Source of the DNA: Planctomycetota bacterium
Lineage (GTDB): Bacteria > Planctomycetota > UBA1135 > GCA-002686595
NCBI GenBank assembly: GCA_012960475.1
Contig: DUBE01000044.1
Span: 26,473-90,472, forward strand
Reading direction: 5' to 3'
DNA: 64,000 bases
Shown here: in pieces, positions 51,597 through 60,732 of the stretch
Position numbering within the stretch: the first letter of the stretch is position 1
Layout: every line of letters starts with the position of its first letter
Notes under the pieces: generated by a model
The model's input: only the letters and a program-made list of their open reading frames with translations
What the model was told of the DNA's origin: nothing
Databases searched by the model: none
Made by a program: the position numbers and the translations under genes

Positions 51597-54500
51597 TCAG
51601 GCAGCAGCGGTGTGGGTGTCTCCACCCTTGAAGAGCACGAACAGGCAGGGCACCACCAAGAGCGTCAGCACGGTAGCACCCAGGACTCCACCGATTATCG
51701 TGCGGGCCAGGGCGCCGTTGGCATCTCCTCCCGCCAGACCGATGGCCATGGGCAGAAGTGCGAGGGCGGTGGTCAAGGAAGTCATCAGAATCGGACGCAG
51801 ACGCACATGGGCGGCTTCGAGAATCGCTTCGGTGGGGCTGGCTCCGTCAGCCAGCCGCTGGTTGGCAAAGTGGATCAAGACGATCGAGTATTCCACCACA
51901 ATGCCTACGGTCATGATCAAGCCCATGAAGGTCATGATCGAAAGGTTTGTGCCCGTCAGGCTCAGAACCACAACAACACCGATTAAACTCAAGGGTACGG
52001 TGAGCATGATCACAATTGGGTCGGTGAAGCTCTTGAACTGGGCGACCAGGATGAGGTAGACCAGGAGTGCGGCGATCAAGAGTCCTCCGCTGAACTGCTC
52101 GAAGGACTCGCGCATGCTGCGCACCTCGCCCTGCATTTCCAGCAGATAGCCCTTGCCTGCAAAGGCGTCCCCGTCGATCTCGAACACCCGCTCGCTGCCC
52201 TCGCCCTTGGATACGACGCCCAGTTCTTGGGAGGCGTTCAAGCGAGCTTCAATGGCTGCGACCACCGATCCCGTGTCATAACCAGGCTCCACATTGACAA
52301 AGATGTCTGTGGCCCGGGTGATGTTGCGATGGTTGATCACTGCGGGTCCGGTGGACTGGTGGATCTTGGCCACATTGCGCAGGGGTGTGGCTTGGTCGGA
52401 GTTCTCCCCCGTAATTGGAATGTTGAGCAGGGTTTCCAGAGAGTTGATGTCCTCTTCCCGGTATTGAACTCCCATGAAGTAGTGGTTGCCGTTGCGCTCA
52501 TCGATCCAAAATGCGGGTTCAAAATTGATCGAACTGTTGGTGGCGCTGACCAGGTTCTTCATCACATTTTCCACCGTTACGCCCTGGTGGGTCGCCAGGG
52601 TGCGGTCCATCTCCACATTCAAGATCGGATAATCCATGCGCTGGGCGATGCGCACATCCACCGCGCCTGGAACCTGGGCCGCTTCGCGCTTGATCAGACG
52701 TGCGATCTCTTGGGCCGTATCAAGCTTGGAGCCGGTGATCTGGAAGTGGATGGGGGAGGGCTCGCCCATGTTCAGGGCGGCGGTCATCATGCCCCCTGTG
52801 TCAAAAGCGAATTCCACTTGGGGGAACTCCCGGTTCAAATCCGCGCGCAGGGTTTGAACCAGTTCAAAGGTCTTTTGGTGCCCATCCTTGCCCTTGAGCT
52901 GCACCAGCATGAAGGCGTCCATTGGCCCGATATTGGGGGTGTAGGCCGCGGGCCAATCCATCAACACACCAATGTTGCTGATCAGGATCTGCAGGTTGGA
53001 GTCCGGGTGGGCTTCGTCTCCAAGCGCAAAGCCCGGGTCCGGTTGGCCGATGGTGTCGATCAGCATCTGCTCGATCTTGGCTACGGTTTCTTCCGTGCGC
53101 TCGATGCGTGTGCCGGAGGGCATGCGTACGTTGATGCTCAATTGCCCAGGGTCCACCGGGGGGAAGAGTTCTGTGCCCATCTTGCTCATGCCCAGGCCTG
53201 CTAGAACCAAAAGGACCACGCTGATCAGCACCGTGCGCTGACGGTTTTCCACGAGGTCTCTGACGAGGTCTTTGTAGCGCACCAGCAAGGGTGAATCGAC
53301 CCCTTGCTTTTGGGCCTGGCTCCGGCCCTTCAAGAAACGCGCGCAGTAGGCCGGCACCAAAGTCAAGGCCAGCACATAGGAACCCAGGATCGCTATGCTG
53401 GCGGCAATTGCCAGGGGCGTGAACAGGAAGCGTGCCAGACCCGATAGGAAGACCACCGGGTAGAAGACGATGACAAAGGTCAGGGTCGAGACCAGCATGG
53501 GCATGGCCACTTCCTGGGCGCCTTCCAGCGCGGCCTTGGGAGCGGACTTGCCCATATCCACATGGCGCACAATGTTCTCCAGCACCACGATGGCCTGGTC
53601 CACCAAGATGCCTACTGCCAGTGCCAGTCCCCCCAGGGTCATGGCGTTGATCGTGTCTCCCGTATAGAACAGACCGATGATGGCGATCAGAATAGAGAGC
53701 GGAATCGCCATCACGATGATCAAAGTCAGGCGTAGGTTGCGCAGAAAAAGGAGCACCACCAGCCCCGCCAGAAGCGCTCCGAGGCCCGCGGCCAGTTGCA
53801 GGCCGCCAATGCTGGTGCGCACGCCCGCGGACTGGTCCATGACCACGCTCAGCACCAGGCTTTGCATCTTTGGGTCGTCCGCGTTCATGTCCTTCAGGCG
53901 CGAGAGGATCTGGCTCAGGCGGCTCTTGATCGCGTCCACGATCTCAATCGTATTGGCCCCGGGCTGGCGGTAGATCGGGATGTAGACCTGACGGGCACCG
54001 TTGGTGCGCACAATGTTGCTCTGGATCTGGCCCGCGTCCTTGACCTCGCCCACATGGCCCATCAGCACAGGTGCTCCATCGAACATGCCGATGGGGGTCT
54101 GGTTCATCTCCGAGACCAGGGTCGGGATTGAGTTGGTGAAGAGCTGGTAGTCCAGGTCCCCGAGCTTGGCATTGCCCGCCGGTATGAGCACATTCTGGCT
54201 GACCAGAGCGCGTTGCACATCCATTAGGGAAAGGCCCCGGGCGGTGAGTTTCTCCTCGTCCACATAGGCCAGGATGCGGCGCAGCTTGCCCCCGTACACC
54301 GCTGGCGCAATCACTCCCTGAATCGCCTGCAGGCGGTTGCGTAGCTCAAAGTAGGCGATGTCGTAGAGTTCCTTTTCGGTCATCTCCGGACTGGCCACGC
54401 TCACCAGACAGAGGGGCACCGATGCCGTGGGGTCGAAGGGCATCACCATGGGCGGAATGGTCCCCGGCGGCAGGTAGAACATGTCGCTCATGGCGTAGCT

Positions 54501-54821
54501 GGTGACCTGGCTCATGGCGGTCTCCAGGCTTATGCCTTCGCGGAAGAAGTCCTTGACCACACAGACCCCCAACATGGCCTTGGCTTCCTGGTGCTCAATG
54601 CCCACGGACTGGCCGGTCCAGCGTTCCAAGCGACTCATGATGTCGCGTTCCATGACCTCGGGGGGCATGCCCGGATAGAAGGTCACGATCTGCACCGCGG
54701 GGGTGTCAAAGATCGGCAGCAGGTCGGCTGGAATCTTCCGATACGAGACTGTTCCCAGGACCAGGGCCCCTAGGGCGAAGACGATCACCAGGTGGGGGTT
54801 CTTGAGAGCAGTCTTGATCAT
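51597..54821 (-). CDS. RND-superfamily efflux permease (HAE1/AcrB type)
   Basis: A 1074-residue permease with twelve predicted transmembrane helices in the RND layout. TM1 is NPHLVIVFALGALVLG and a large porter loop follows. TM2-TM6 include FLRNLRLTLIIVMAIPLSIL and GLALAVGILVDQAIVVLENI, the latter with the proton-relay acidic residue. A second loop precedes a matching TM8-12 set (IVIMLTVPLSLIGVVVVLSL; GIVVEYSIVLIHFAN). The ATG at 54821 is chosen because a 14-residue upstream extension is Pro/Arg-rich. The first gene of the operon; adaptor and channel follow, the reverse of the common adaptor-permease order. Substrate (drug, lipid or metal) unresolved; the heavy-metal CzcA signature is not evident. 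Confidence 0.93.
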   Translation of the reverse strand: MIKTALKNPHLVIVFALGALVLGTVSYRKIPADLLPIFDTPAVQIVTFYPGMPPEVMERDIMSRLERWTGQSVGIEHQEAKAMLGVCVVKDFFREGISLETAMSQVTSYAMSDMFYLPPGTIPPMVMPFDPTASVPLCLVSVASPEMTEKELYDIAYFELRNRLQAIQGVIAPAVYGGKLRRILAYVDEEKLTARGLSLMDVQRALVSQNVLIPAGNAKLGDLDYQLFTNSIPTLVSEMNQTPIGMFDGAPVLMGHVGEVKDAGQIQSNIVRTNGARQVYIPIYRQPGANTIEIVDAIKSRLSQILSRLKDMNADDPKMQSLVLSVVMDQSAGVRTSIGGLQLAAGLGALLAGLVVLLFLRNLRLTLIIVMAIPLSILIAIIGLFYTGDTINAMTLGGLALAVGILVDQAIVVLENIVRHVDMGKSAPKAALEGAQEVAMPMLVSTLTFVIVFYPVVFLSGLARFLFTPLAIAASIAILGSYVLALTLVPAYCARFLKGRSQAQKQGVDSPLLVRYKDLVRDLVENRQRTVLISVVLLVLAGLGMSKMGTELFPPVDPGQLSINVRMPSGTRIERTEETVAKIEQMLIDTIGQPDPGFALGDEAHPDSNLQILISNIGVLMDWPAAYTPNIGPMDAFMLVQLKGKDGHQKTFELVQTLRADLNREFPQVEFAFDTGGMMTAALNMGEPSPIHFQITGSKLDTAQEIARLIKREAAQVPGAVDVRIAQRMDYPILNVEMDRTLATHQGVTVENVMKNLVSATNSSINFEPAFWIDERNGNHYFMGVQYREEDINSLETLLNIPITGENSDQATPLRNVAKIHQSTGPAVINHRNITRATDIFVNVEPGYDTGSVVAAIEARLNASQELGVVSKGEGSERVFEIDGDAFAGKGYLLEMQGEVRSMRESFEQFSGGLLIAALLVYLILVAQFKSFTDPIVIMLTVPLSLIGVVVVLSLTGTNLSIMTFMGLIMTVGIVVEYSIVLIHFANQRLADGASPTEAILEAAHVRLRPILMTSLTTALALLPMAIGLAGGDANGALARTIIGGVLGATVLTLLVVPCLFVLFKGGDTHTAAA

Positions 54822-55031
54822 GGGTGCGAGTCGTGGAGGATGGGTACGCAGAAGGGGGGGCATCCTAGGCCGGTGGGGGGGTGTGCCCGGGTGAATGGAG
54901 AGCGGGTTTCAGTCCAAAAACCATGCCTCGTGCCCTAGGAGTCCCACTTCTGTTGGCGGTTGTGCCTCTGGCAGCGGACTTCGCCAGACAAGTAGTGGCT
55001 ACTCTTGGCCAGGGCCAGGGCCAGGCAGCGG

Positions 55032-57746
55032 CTAGTGCGCTTCGAGCCAGTTCTTGCCGTGGCCGAACTCGACCACCAGCGGTACGCTGAGATCTGCCGC
55101 GCCCTCCATGGCTTGCTTGACCATGGCTTTGGTGGCGGTGAGTTCCCTTTCCGGCAGTTCGAGCACCAGTTCATCGTGTACCTGCAGCAGCACTTGGGAT
55201 TGCAAGTCCGAGGTCGCTAGGGCCTCTTCCAGGTCGATCATGGCGCGCTTGATGATGTCCGCCGCCGAACCCTGTACGGGGGTGTTGACCGCTGCGTTTT
55301 CCGCGTTGACCTGGGCCATGCGGTTCTTGGAATGTAGATCCGGAAGGGGGCGTCTACGGCCGGAAAGAGTGGTCACATAGCCGACTTCCTGGGCATCCTC
55401 CAAGGTCTTGTCAAGCCAGTTGCGGACCAAGGGGAAGGCGGCGAAGTAGCGTTCAATGAAACCCTTGGCCTCGTTCAAGGTCAAACCGGTTTCTCGAGCC
55501 AGACGCTGGGGCCCCATGCCATAGAGCAGGCCGAAGTTGATTGCCTTGGCTTGTGAGCGCATGGCTCGATCCACGTCGCTGGCCTCAACCCCAAAAATGT
55601 GACTGGCGGTGGCCGCGTGGATATCATCGCCGCGTTCGAAGGCGGCGATCATTTCGGGATCCTGTGCCAGGTGGGCCATGATGCGGAGTTCCACTTGGGA
55701 ATAGTCTGCGGCCAGGAGGATCCAGGGGCCGTGCTCGTCGGGCTCGCGTGGGATAAAGCACTCGCGCAGCTTGCGCCCCCTTTCGGTCCGCACGGGGATG
55801 TTCTGCAGGTTGGGGTTGGAGGAAGCCAGGCGTCCCGTGGCTGCGGCGATCTGGCTGAAGGAACAGTGGATGCGGCCGGTATTTGGGTTTACGCTGCGGG
55901 GCAAGGCGTCCACGTAGGTGTTCTTGAGCTTGGTAAGTTCACGCCAACTGAGGAGTCTCTGGACGATTTCCACATCCCCGTAGGACTGGGTCAGGGTGTC
56001 GTGGTCGGTGGCGTACCCGGTCTTGGTCTTGCGCACCCGTTTGACCCCGGCATTGTCTTGGATGCAGAGTTCCTCGAACAGCACCCGGCCAAGGGCCTTG
56101 GTGCTGCCAGGATTCAGGTCGGGTGTCTTGGCCAGCTCCTGGATCTGGCCCAGGAGGACTTCGATTTCCTCTTCCAGTCCTTGGGACATGGCTTTGACTT
56201 TGGGCACGTCGAGCCTGATACCCCGTCGCTCCATTGCCACAAGTACGCTTACAAGGGGCATTTCCAGGTCATAGAAAAGGGCGCGGTTGCCACTCTCGTC
56301 GATCTCCGCGGCCAACTCTGCATAAAGTCGGAAGGTCACATCCGCGTCTTCGCAGGCGTACTCCGCCACCTGATCCACCATGATTTCGGCCATGGTGACC
56401 TGATTCTTGCCCTTGCCGATGATCGCGCTGGTTGGGATCTTCTGCAGGCCGAAGTAGGAAAGTGCCAGGCTGTCCAAGTTGTGCCGTCGGGTGGAGCCCG
56501 CCACTGTGAAGCTGGCCACCATGGTGTCGAAGTGGGGGGGCGCGAGATCGATTCCCTGTGCGCCGAGGACCAGGGCGTCGTACTTCCAGTTCTGGGCCAC
56601 GGGCTTCAGGTCGCGATCTTCCAGCAGGGGGCGCAAGGCATCAAGCAGGGCTTCGGGTCCAGCGGGAAGAACCTCAGGGCTGGCATTGAATGGCACATAA
56701 AAGGCGCGTCCCGACTTGGCGCTGAAGGAGGCGCCTACCAGGGAGACCTCAAGAGCTTTCAGGCCGGTGGTTTCGGTGTCGAAGGAAAAGGTCTCCGCTG
56801 TGCGCAACTCATCGAGCATGGCCTTGAGGTCATCAGCATCGCGCACGGTGATGTAGTCCAGATCGATGGCCTGCCGTTCTGTGTCTTCGCTCAGCTCTTG
56901 AGCCATGTTGCGGAAGTCCAGTGCCTGGAAGACGCCCTGTAGTTCTATCTTGTCGGGGGCGGGTGTCTGGATCGATTCAAAGCCCGGGTCGAGGGGGACT
57001 TCTGTATCGATGGTTACCAGCTCGTGCGAGAGCAGCAGCATGTCTCGCTGTTCCTCGATGCGCTCCTTGTTCTTGCCCTTGATCTGGTCGAGGTTTTCGA
57101 GCACACCGGCCACGGTCCCGAACTCTTGGATGAGTTTCTTGGCGCCCACCACGCCGATGCCTTTGACGCCGGGTATGTTGTCTGAGGAATCGCCCATGAT
57201 CGCCAGCACATCGATCACATGATCGGGAGTCGTGCCGAATTTCTCCTCGACCGCATCGATGCCTTCGATGACCAGATCCACGCCCGGTTTGAAGATGTTG
57301 TAGAGCTGGACTCTGGGCCCCACCAACTGCATCAAGTCCTTGTCCCCGGTGACAATCATGACTTCGTGCCCGGCCGCTTCCGCCTGGCGCGTCAGGGTTC
57401 CGATCACATCGTCCGCTTCAAATCCGGGCACTTCAAAGATCGGTATCCCGTGGGCGCGCACCACCTCGCGTATGTCGTCGAGTTGGTCGATCATCTCTTC
57501 GGGAGCCTTCTGGCGCGTGGCCTTGTAGTCGCTGAATTGCTTGTGGCGGAAGGTGGGGCCCTTGGGATCGAGGGCCACCGCAACCAGATCGGGTTTCTCT
57601 TCCCGCAGGATCCGGCGCAGACTTGCGGTGAAGCCATAGACCGCCCCCGTGGGGCGTCCATCGCTGGTGGTCAAGCCGGAGCGGGCCATGGCGAAGTGGG
57701 CCCGGTAGGCCATCGCTGTACCGTCAAACAAAAACACTCTTCCCAT
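55032..57746 (-). CDS. polA: DNA polymerase I
   Basis: A 904-residue family A polymerase with all three domains. The 5'-3' exonuclease (1-290) has LFDGTAMAYRAHFA, VALDPKGPTFRHKQFSDYKA, GDKDLMQLVGPRV and the HhH IMGDSSDNIPGVKGIG. The 3'-5' proofreading domain retains its DxE motif (SFDTETTGLKA), so it should be active. The polymerase domain has motif A (AADYSQVELRIMAHLAQD), motif B (RSQAKAINFGLLYGMG) and motif C (LQVHDELVLE). The ATG at 57746 gives the canonical MGRVFLFDG start. It functions in Okazaki-fragment processing and repair. Confidence 0.97.
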   Translation of the reverse strand: MGRVFLFDGTAMAYRAHFAMARSGLTTSDGRPTGAVYGFTASLRRILREEKPDLVAVALDPKGPTFRHKQFSDYKATRQKAPEEMIDQLDDIREVVRAHGIPIFEVPGFEADDVIGTLTRQAEAAGHEVMIVTGDKDLMQLVGPRVQLYNIFKPGVDLVIEGIDAVEEKFGTTPDHVIDVLAIMGDSSDNIPGVKGIGVVGAKKLIQEFGTVAGVLENLDQIKGKNKERIEEQRDMLLLSHELVTIDTEVPLDPGFESIQTPAPDKIELQGVFQALDFRNMAQELSEDTERQAIDLDYITVRDADDLKAMLDELRTAETFSFDTETTGLKALEVSLVGASFSAKSGRAFYVPFNASPEVLPAGPEALLDALRPLLEDRDLKPVAQNWKYDALVLGAQGIDLAPPHFDTMVASFTVAGSTRRHNLDSLALSYFGLQKIPTSAIIGKGKNQVTMAEIMVDQVAEYACEDADVTFRLYAELAAEIDESGNRALFYDLEMPLVSVLVAMERRGIRLDVPKVKAMSQGLEEEIEVLLGQIQELAKTPDLNPGSTKALGRVLFEELCIQDNAGVKRVRKTKTGYATDHDTLTQSYGDVEIVQRLLSWRELTKLKNTYVDALPRSVNPNTGRIHCSFSQIAAATGRLASSNPNLQNIPVRTERGRKLRECFIPREPDEHGPWILLAADYSQVELRIMAHLAQDPEMIAAFERGDDIHAATASHIFGVEASDVDRAMRSQAKAINFGLLYGMGPQRLARETGLTLNEAKGFIERYFAAFPLVRNWLDKTLEDAQEVGYVTTLSGRRRPLPDLHSKNRMAQVNAENAAVNTPVQGSAADIIKRAMIDLEEALATSDLQSQVLLQVHDELVLELPERELTATKAMVKQAMEGAADLSVPLVVEFGHGKNWLEAH

Positions 57747-57803
57747 GGGGAGGAGTGTACGGCTCCAGCGGGCCACTCGCCCCTGGCAACTGCTCTCGAT
57801 GGT

Positions 57804-59084
57804 TTACTCGAAAGTCACCGCGATCGCGTGGGTGAAGTTCGAGGCGGGTACCGGGTTCAGGTCCCGGTACCAGGTCTGAAAGTTCCAGGTTTCCCCGGGC
57901 AGCACTGCCACGTTGGGATTGAGGGGCAGGGCATTGATGTCTACGGAGATCTGAAAGGTCCCCAAGAGTCCGGAGTTTTGTACCTGGGTGTTGAAGCGGC
58001 CTAGAGAGCCTCCCAAGCAGAGCATGCCCTGGGAACCTCCGGGTCCGGGAATCGCCGCTTGAGTGGCGCTGACCAGGAAGTAGCCGAACTGGTTGCTGGG
58101 TAATTGGGCTGCAATCAAAGAAAAGTTCTGGTCCGCTACGGCGAAGCTGCCTGTGGGCAGGATGATGGCCGGCAGGCCTGTGGAGTTGGGCACTGCTGGG
58201 ATGCAGTAGTCGCTGGAACCGCCATTACCGCCGGTCCCACCGCAGTTGGAAGCGAAGAGGCAGTCGACCCATTCGGGGTGATCGACGAAGGGGTTGCGGT
58301 TGCTTTGCAACTGATGAACCACGTTGTTGCGGTTCATTTCAAAAGTGTCCACCGGATCCGCTGCGTGCCATTGAAGCAGGACTGAGAGCAGGCCCATGTA
58401 GGCGACGTCCTCGTTGCTGCCAGTGTTTGATTGGCTGATCAGACTGGTGGAATTGGTCAGGATCAGATCGGGTTCGTCGATGCCGGTGAAGGTGTGGCTG
58501 TCCCCATTGTAGCGCACATCCGCATAGAGCAGGCCTCGGGCCACATCCCCCTGACGTCCTGCCCATACCTCCCAGGTGCCATTTGTGAAGGCACCGCTAC
58601 CCCAGTTGGAGTTGCCCGGATAGGTTCCCGAGCCTCCGCCGGCGGTTGTGTACTCGGTGCACGTGGATGCACAGTGGCGGAAGGGCCGATTGCTGCGGGC
58701 TGAGTTGTAGCCGTCGTCGCACAGGCGCAGCAGGTGGCAGTCGGTGAAGGGATAGTTGTCCGGGCCATCGATGGGAAAGCCATAGGACTTGGGCCAGGTG
58801 TGTTCGCGGTTGTAGTCCGAAGAGCCCTTCGCATAGGACTCGTTTCTGTACACATCGATGATGCGACTGGAATCGCTGGGATCCTCCTGGGCCAGGTTCA
58901 GAATGTCCCAGGTGTCAAGGGCACTGGAGGTGTAGGGCCTGCGTGTGTGGTCGTCGATTACATTGTGCAGGGTGGCACGCAGGTTGTTCGCGTTGGAGTC
59001 ATCCACCGTGGCGTAGTAGCCGGGCGGTGCCTGTGGAGCCGCTGGGGAGGCACAACAAAGAAGTAGGAGGCTGTGGATGATCAT
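57804..59084 (-). CDS. Secreted endonuclease I-family nuclease with conserved C-terminal module
   Basis: A 426-residue exported protein. The signal peptide (IIHSLLLLCCASPAAPQA) is followed by an endonuclease I (EndA/NucM) domain with the hallmark NREHTWPKSYGF (His95 at the active site) and DCHLLRLCDDGYNSARSN. These enzymes cut DNA outside the cell for nutrient use or biofilm turnover. From about residue 291 (YCIPAVPNSTG) starts the C-terminal module also present in the proteins at 47.2 and 59.3 kb. Its marks are NQFGYFLVSATQA, GGSQGMLCLGGSLGRFN, VLPGETWNFQTWYRD and SNFTHAIAVTFE. It follows polA upstream by 57 bp on the same strand. Confidence 0.9.
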   Translation of the reverse strand: MIIHSLLLLCCASPAAPQAPPGYYATVDDSNANNLRATLHNVIDDHTRRPYTSSALDTWDILNLAQEDPSDSSRIIDVYRNESYAKGSSDYNREHTWPKSYGFPIDGPDNYPFTDCHLLRLCDDGYNSARSNRPFRHCASTCTEYTTAGGGSGTYPGNSNWGSGAFTNGTWEVWAGRQGDVARGLLYADVRYNGDSHTFTGIDEPDLILTNSTSLISQSNTGSNEDVAYMGLLSVLLQWHAADPVDTFEMNRNNVVHQLQSNRNPFVDHPEWVDCLFASNCGGTGGNGGSSDYCIPAVPNSTGLPAIILPTGSFAVADQNFSLIAAQLPSNQFGYFLVSATQAAIPGPGGSQGMLCLGGSLGRFNTQVQNSGLLGTFQISVDINALPLNPNVAVLPGETWNFQTWYRDLNPVPASNFTHAIAVTFE

Positions 59085-59239
59085 TGGACGGGGAGCGGGC
59101 AGGAGAGGGACTCTATCGTAGACACGAATTCAACTGGCGGGTCCTGCATTCTCGCATCTGGACGATTGGGAGCCAGCTTTGGTTCCCAGCAGGGGTTCCA
59201 GCCCCGTGGGGCGGAGCACCGGGAGCCTCGACTAGACAG

Positions 59240-59274
59240 CGGGCGGCAGGACCCCTTCTGGGTACTGCCGCCCG
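59240..59274 (-). terminator. Strong GC-rich hairpin
   Basis: CGGGCGGCAG (59240-59249) and CTGCCGCCCG (59265-59274) are perfect 10-bp inverted complements with a 15-base loop. It lies 44 bases after the stop of the lamin-tail protein gene on the minus strand and 156 bases before the nuclease start, so it is probably the transcription end of the former. No clear U-run follows. Confidence 0.6.
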
Positions 59275-59317
59275 TTGTATGAACCGCTGACCCATGTTCT
59301 TGGGTCAGAGGGGAAGA

Positions 59318-60502
59318 TCACTGGAAGGTGATCGAGATACCGTCGGTGAAATTCGACGTAGTGCCCGGGTTCAAGTCACGGTACCAGGCCTGGAAGTTCC
59401 AGGTCTCTCCCGGCAGGATGGCCACCGGGCCAGAACCAAGGGGAACTGCCATCACATCGACTGTCGCGCCAATCGAACCAGCTGTGCCACTGTTGGCGAT
59501 CTGGGCGTTGAAGCGAGCCATGTTGCCTAGAATGCACAGGTTGCCCTGTGAGCCACCCGGGTTGGGTACAAAGCCCTGGGTAGCGCTGGCGATGAAGTAT
59601 CCGAACTGAGAGTTCGGCATGCCGCTGGCGGTGAGTTCTACGTGGTTGGCGGAGACCAGGTCGGACCCGAAGGCGGACATGGCAGCCGTGGAGCCGGTGG
59701 AGTTGGCGTTGGCCGTGCAGTAGTTGGTTCCGATTGCGGTTCCACCGCCACCGGTGCAGGGGCCTGAGGAACCCGGGGCCGTGGTGCAGGAGGAGGCTCC
59801 GTTGGCCGCTCCAGGGGTGTTGATCACGCCCGGGGGATTGGAGAAGTCGAGCCAGGTGTCAGAGCACCAGTCGTTGGGGTAGTCACCCGGACGGAAGACG
59901 CCTGCTGGGGTCCAGGGGCCAGCAAGATCGGGGCCTACTGCGGCGGCGCAATCAAGCGCCGTGTCGAGATTACCTGTGTTGTAGTTGCCCTCCCATATCG
60001 TCAAGCTCTCGTGGATCGTCATGCGCGGATCAGTGCCGATGGCGGTGATGCCGTCGTAGTCCGCATCTGTGTTGGTGTTCCAGTAGCTGTTCAGATCCGA
60101 TACTGCGGCCGGATCCGTGATGTTCAGCAGGTAGTAGGTGTTGGAGCCGTTCTCGAGGTGGTTGGCATCGCCGAAGGGCGCGTGAGGACCTTGATCCAGG
60201 TCATAGTCCATGCCCGGTACGTTGATCGAGCTGAGCAGGAAGTAACCATCGCCGGGGACCGTGTGTCCAGACAGGTCCCAAACACGATCGACCGTGCCAG
60301 AGGCCAGACCATCCGAGTCCAGGATGACCACGAACCAGTTGTCGAGAGCGGCGCCTGGGGTGCCGACCAACTCGATGTATTCGTAAGTATCGGTGCCCGA
60401 CATGGAGCCGTAGATCTCGTTGAACTGGGGGCTTTGCGCGAGGGCGGGGGCAGTCAGAAGGAGACCAGTTGCGCTGGCCTTGAGTAGAATCCGTTGAATC
60501 AT
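59318..60502 (-). CDS. Secreted lamin-tail-domain protein with conserved C-terminal module
   Basis: A 394-residue exported protein. The signal peptide (ATGLLLTAPALAQ) is followed by a lamin-tail (LTD)-like domain: FNEIYGSMSGTDTYEYIELV, GTPGAALDNWFVVILDSDG, GDGYFLLSS. These beta-sandwich domains are common on secreted bacterial nucleases and surface proteins. From about residue 261 (YCTANANSTG) the shared C-terminal module begins, with QFGYFIASATQG, GGSQGNLCILGNMARFN, ILPGETWNFQAWYRD and SNFTDGISITFQ. I place the start at 60502, where the signal peptide is best. No catalytic motif is seen, so the role may be structural or adhesive. Confidence 0.85.
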   Translation of the reverse strand: MIQRILLKASATGLLLTAPALAQSPQFNEIYGSMSGTDTYEYIELVGTPGAALDNWFVVILDSDGLASGTVDRVWDLSGHTVPGDGYFLLSSINVPGMDYDLDQGPHAPFGDANHLENGSNTYYLLNITDPAAVSDLNSYWNTNTDADYDGITAIGTDPRMTIHESLTIWEGNYNTGNLDTALDCAAAVGPDLAGPWTPAGVFRPGDYPNDWCSDTWLDFSNPPGVINTPGAANGASSCTTAPGSSGPCTGGGGTAIGTNYCTANANSTGSTAAMSAFGSDLVSANHVELTASGMPNSQFGYFIASATQGFVPNPGGSQGNLCILGNMARFNAQIANSGTAGSIGATVDVMAVPLGSGPVAILPGETWNFQAWYRDLNPGTTSNFTDGISITFQ

Positions 60503-60732
60503 TACTAGGGAAGGGTCTGGGGAAGTGTATGCCCTGTACTCGGGTGGGCGATAGCGGCCTTGCCGACTCCCCACACGGGCCACATGGGGGGACTCGCGCA
60601 GCCTAGCCTAGAAGCCTGATTTTCGCTAGGTGCCAGGAGTTTGAAAATGGCCCCAAATCGGCCATTTTGAGGGGATTGAGAAAGGCCCCTGGGGGGAGTG
60701 AACGCAGCTGCTGGGTTTGGCATGCTGGTCGT

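Noticed and set aside
54967..54988. TCTGGC/GCCAGA inverted repeat between polA and the RND operon as a terminator
   Set aside because: Only a 6-bp stem with a 10-base loop and no U-run; too weak to call.
55599..56942. 447-codon plus-strand open frame within polA
   Set aside because: Antisense to highly conserved polymerase motifs; translation is Gly/His/Val-rich without family features.
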